Shown here: positions 62,348 to 64,000 of the stretch, piece by piece
How positions within the stretch are numbered: the stretch's first letter is position 1
Layout: the number at the start of each line of letters is the position of its first letter
DNA from: Azophilus sp965247035
Lineage (GTDB): Bacteria; Pseudomonadota; Gammaproteobacteria; Pseudomonadales; Azotimanducaceae
Direction: 5' to 3'
NCBI GenBank assembly: GCA_965247035.1
Contig: CBDFGJ010000001.1
Location: 310,001-374,000, forward strand
DNA length: 64,000 nucleotides
Translations under genes and position numbers: made by a program
Notes under the pieces: generated by a model
The model's input: the letters and a program-made list of their open reading frames with translations, nothing else
Databases searched by the model: none
Told to the model about the DNA's origin: nothing

Positions 62348-63400
62348 TCAGTCGCCCGATTGGCGCAGCTTGGTTGACGAGAGGTCGGCGCGGAACTCCG
62401 CTTCGCCTATTTCCTGGCAGGCTGCTTGCAGGTTTGGTGGCAGGTCCACTTGGCTCAGGCTTTGGAAGACGTTGCCCTGCAGGCGGCCGAACACTAGGAA
62501 CCTGACGCCTTGGCCAAGCATCGCTGCCAGCGCTTGGTCACGCTCGACGACGCTGCCGTAGTAGCGCAGATCCGCAATTCGCTCAAGCGTGTCGATGCCA
62601 ACGACGAAGACGGTGCCGGGGAAGGCCGCGGCCTTGTCGGCGAACCTAGGCAAGCGGGTCAGCCAAACCGGGCGGTCAAATTGGGCCAACCGCCGACCGA
62701 TCTCGAAGTAGTCCAGCAGGGCTTTGTCCGGGTTCTCGATGGATAGCTCGAAGGCGCCGCTCAGCTCGCATCGAGCTTCGGCGATGGCCATCATGCGTCG
62801 GTGGCCATCATGCAAGGGATTGAAGGCGCCGGGGAAAAGCAGTTTGCCATCATGGTTCGCGTACGCCTTGCGGCTGGTGCCGGTGACCAGATCGCGCCAA
62901 GGCGCGGGTGCCCGTGTTTGGTTGATCCGCTTGTTCGACGGGGCCTCGAGGTCCAGCGCTTGCAACAGAACAAGCCAAGCCCGTGCGGTCAGATCCGCCT
63001 CTTGGGCGGGCCGGTCTCCGAGCAGTTGGACTTCGGCATGGCTGGTGTGGGCTAGAGTCTGCACAGCGATATGGACGCGACAGGCACCCTGCTTGGGGCG
63101 GTCGGTAGCCAAGCTGGCGGTGAGGCCGAAGCCGAAGGCCGGCTCCGGCTTTAAGTGGCGGGCGCGCTGGAAAGCGATCATGGCCAAGGCTCTGCTAGTG
63201 GCCGCGCTGCAAGCTTGGTCCGGGGCACCGCCCAGCAGTTCCGCCAAGCTCGCCTGGGCGTAGGGAATTTGGACTTCAAGGACGGTGCGCGAGGCGCCTG
63301 CTGTGCCAAGGGCTTCGTTCAAGAACCCGGTGCCGCCGCCGGTCAGGTTGAACACGCCTCGCCAAGGGCTTTGGTGCAGCAGTTTGGCCTGTGCGCTCAT
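62348..63400 (-). CDS. CinA-like domain fused to a nucleotidyltransferase domain
   Basis: This 350-residue protein begins with a CinA C-terminal-like half (GVFNLTGGGTGFLNEAL, GASRTVLEVQIPYAQASLAELL, CSAATSRALAMIAFQRA), related to nicotinamide-nucleotide amidases. From about residue 186 it has a nucleotidyltransferase half with the HxGH motif (FPGAFNPLHDGHRRMM) and the C-terminal SSTKLR. Joining an NMN-deamidase-like module to an adenylyl- or cytidylyltransferase suggests a role in NAD salvage or cofactor repair. The exact substrate is unknown. It is cytoplasmic. Confidence 0.8.
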   Translation of the reverse strand: MSAQAKLLHQSPWRGVFNLTGGGTGFLNEALGTAGASRTVLEVQIPYAQASLAELLGGAPDQACSAATSRALAMIAFQRARHLKPEPAFGFGLTASLATDRPKQGACRVHIAVQTLAHTSHAEVQLLGDRPAQEADLTARAWLVLLQALDLEAPSNKRINQTRAPAPWRDLVTGTSRKAYANHDGKLLFPGAFNPLHDGHRRMMAIAEARCELSGAFELSIENPDKALLDYFEIGRRLAQFDRPVWLTRLPRFADKAAAFPGTVFVVGIDTLERIADLRYYGSVVERDQALAAMLGQGVRFLVFGRLQGNVFQSLSQVDLPPNLQAACQEIGEAEFRADLSSTKLRQSGD

Positions 63401-63460
63401 GGGGCCGCCCCGACACGCCCAGCCGCCCGACGAGGCTTTGCCTGTGCGCTCATGGGGCGG

Positions 63461-64000
63461 TCAGTCGGCTAGGAAGGCGCGGGTGATCGCCAGAAATTCA
63501 TCAAGCTGGTCGTGATGCACCCAATGGCCCGCATCCTTGAGGCTGGCCGCGCGGACATTGCGGAAGTGTTTCATGCGCCCGTCTTCAGATGGGTCTGAGG
63601 CCCAGCTTTCCTGGCCGTGAAAGAGTAGGGTGGGGCAGGTGATGCGGCTGTAGAGCGCCTGCTGCTCCTCTTGCGGCAGCCCAATCGGGGGGAACGCACG
63701 CACGTAGTTGTCGAACTTCCAACTGTAGGTTCCGTCCTCGTTTTGATTGCTGCCGTGAATGGTCAGATGGCGGGCTTGACTCTCCGTCAGATGTGGATTC
63801 TCGGCCTGCATGCGTTCATGCGCCTCCTCCAAGGACTGGTAGCGGCGGGGAATGCGGCCGGCGATTTGGCGCAGGTCCCCAATCCAGTCGAGCAGGCGCC
63901 GTTCAGGCGGCTGGTTTATGCGCTCTTCAAAGAAGCTCAACGGTGGCCCCATGCCCTCAATGGACACCAACCGAACGACCGTTTCCGGGTACAGGCCGGA
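63461..64000 (-). CDS. Alpha/beta hydrolase, 5' end outside window
   Basis: The frame stays open to the right window edge (LYPETVVRLVSIEG), so the start lies outside. The visible 180 residues hold the C-terminal part of an alpha/beta hydrolase: CPTLLFHGQESWASDP (acid region) and DAGHWVHHDQLDEFL (catalytic His). The nucleophile would lie just beyond the edge. It likely hydrolyses an ester or similar small molecule. It is cytoplasmic. Confidence 0.8.
   Translation of the reverse strand, partial: SGLYPETVVRLVSIEGMGPPLSFFEERINQPPERRLLDWIGDLRQIAGRIPRRYQSLEEAHERMQAENPHLTESQARHLTIHGSNQNEDGTYSWKFDNYVRAFPPIGLPQEEQQALYSRITCPTLLFHGQESWASDPSEDGRMKHFRNVRAASLKDAGHWVHHDQLDEFLAITRAFLAD

Overview
The window looks like a piece of a GC-rich gammaproteobacterial chromosome. 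Evidence for this is a CmoB-type tRNA-modification enzyme, Ppk1 with a Ppx/GppA-type exopolyphosphatase, a PA0069-family radical SAM protein, a tRNA-Glu, and many acyl-CoA and enoyl-CoA enzymes (three acyl-CoA dehydrogenases, two enoyl-CoA hydratases, a PhyH dioxygenase). That catabolic profile fits a marine or host-associated heterotroph, but no gene here fixes the genus. Ordinary housekeeping and catabolic blocks alternate with clearly acquired, less GC-rich accessory blocks.

Layout. (1) 1-3.9 kb: accessory region with a PIN-like protein and an overlapping P-loop ATPase, then an Mrr-like nuclease fragment, ending at tRNA-Glu. (2) 4.2-19.9 kb: core-like genes for DUF815, DUF503, GNAT, TPR-sulfotransferase, MFS, VOC, PhyH, acyl-CoA dehydrogenase, 2-hydroxyacid dehydrogenase, enoyl-CoA hydratase, DUF169, GST, two ABM monooxygenases and a radical SAM protein. 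(3) 20.07-23.69 kb: a 3.6-kb AT-rich mobile unit with IS4-type ends and a perfect 9-bp target duplication. It holds an HNH nuclease gene arranged like an integron cassette (attC-like site at its stop codon), a secreted TPR-like protein, a MITE-like deletion derivative and a decayed transposase. (4) 23.9-29.3 kb: SSS and APC transporters, an alcohol dehydrogenase-like protein and an Smr protein. (5) 29.7-35.9 kb: a three-gene overlapping operon of an unknown protein, a TDP1-like HKN phosphodiesterase and an SNF2-type helicase. This is the best candidate for an undescribed (probably defence) system. (6) 36.2-46.1 kb: six tandem paralogues of secreted Sel1-repeat proteins with near-identical spacers, two of them broken. 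A leftover of the same family lies on the other side of block 5. (7) 46.2-54.2 kb: acyl-CoA dehydrogenases, CmoB, Ppk1 and Ppx. (8) 54.4-58.5 kb: a second candidate defence pair, an AlbA/HATPase protein with a PHP-SMC-like (TrlF-type) ATPase. (9) 59.2-64 kb: flavin reductase, enoyl-CoA hydratase, MATE exporter, a decayed fpg/mutM start, a CinA-like/nucleotidyltransferase fusion and a partial alpha/beta hydrolase.

How the parts work together. Blocks 2, 4, 7 and 9 supply uptake and breakdown of lipids and other organic acids, plus polyphosphate turnover. Blocks 1, 5 and 8 each pair an ATPase or helicase with a nuclease-like or nucleic-acid-handling partner, as in nucleic-acid surveillance systems. 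Blocks 3 and 6 record mobile-element activity and repeat-driven gene amplification. All functional calls rest on motif recognition by eye; no database search was run.
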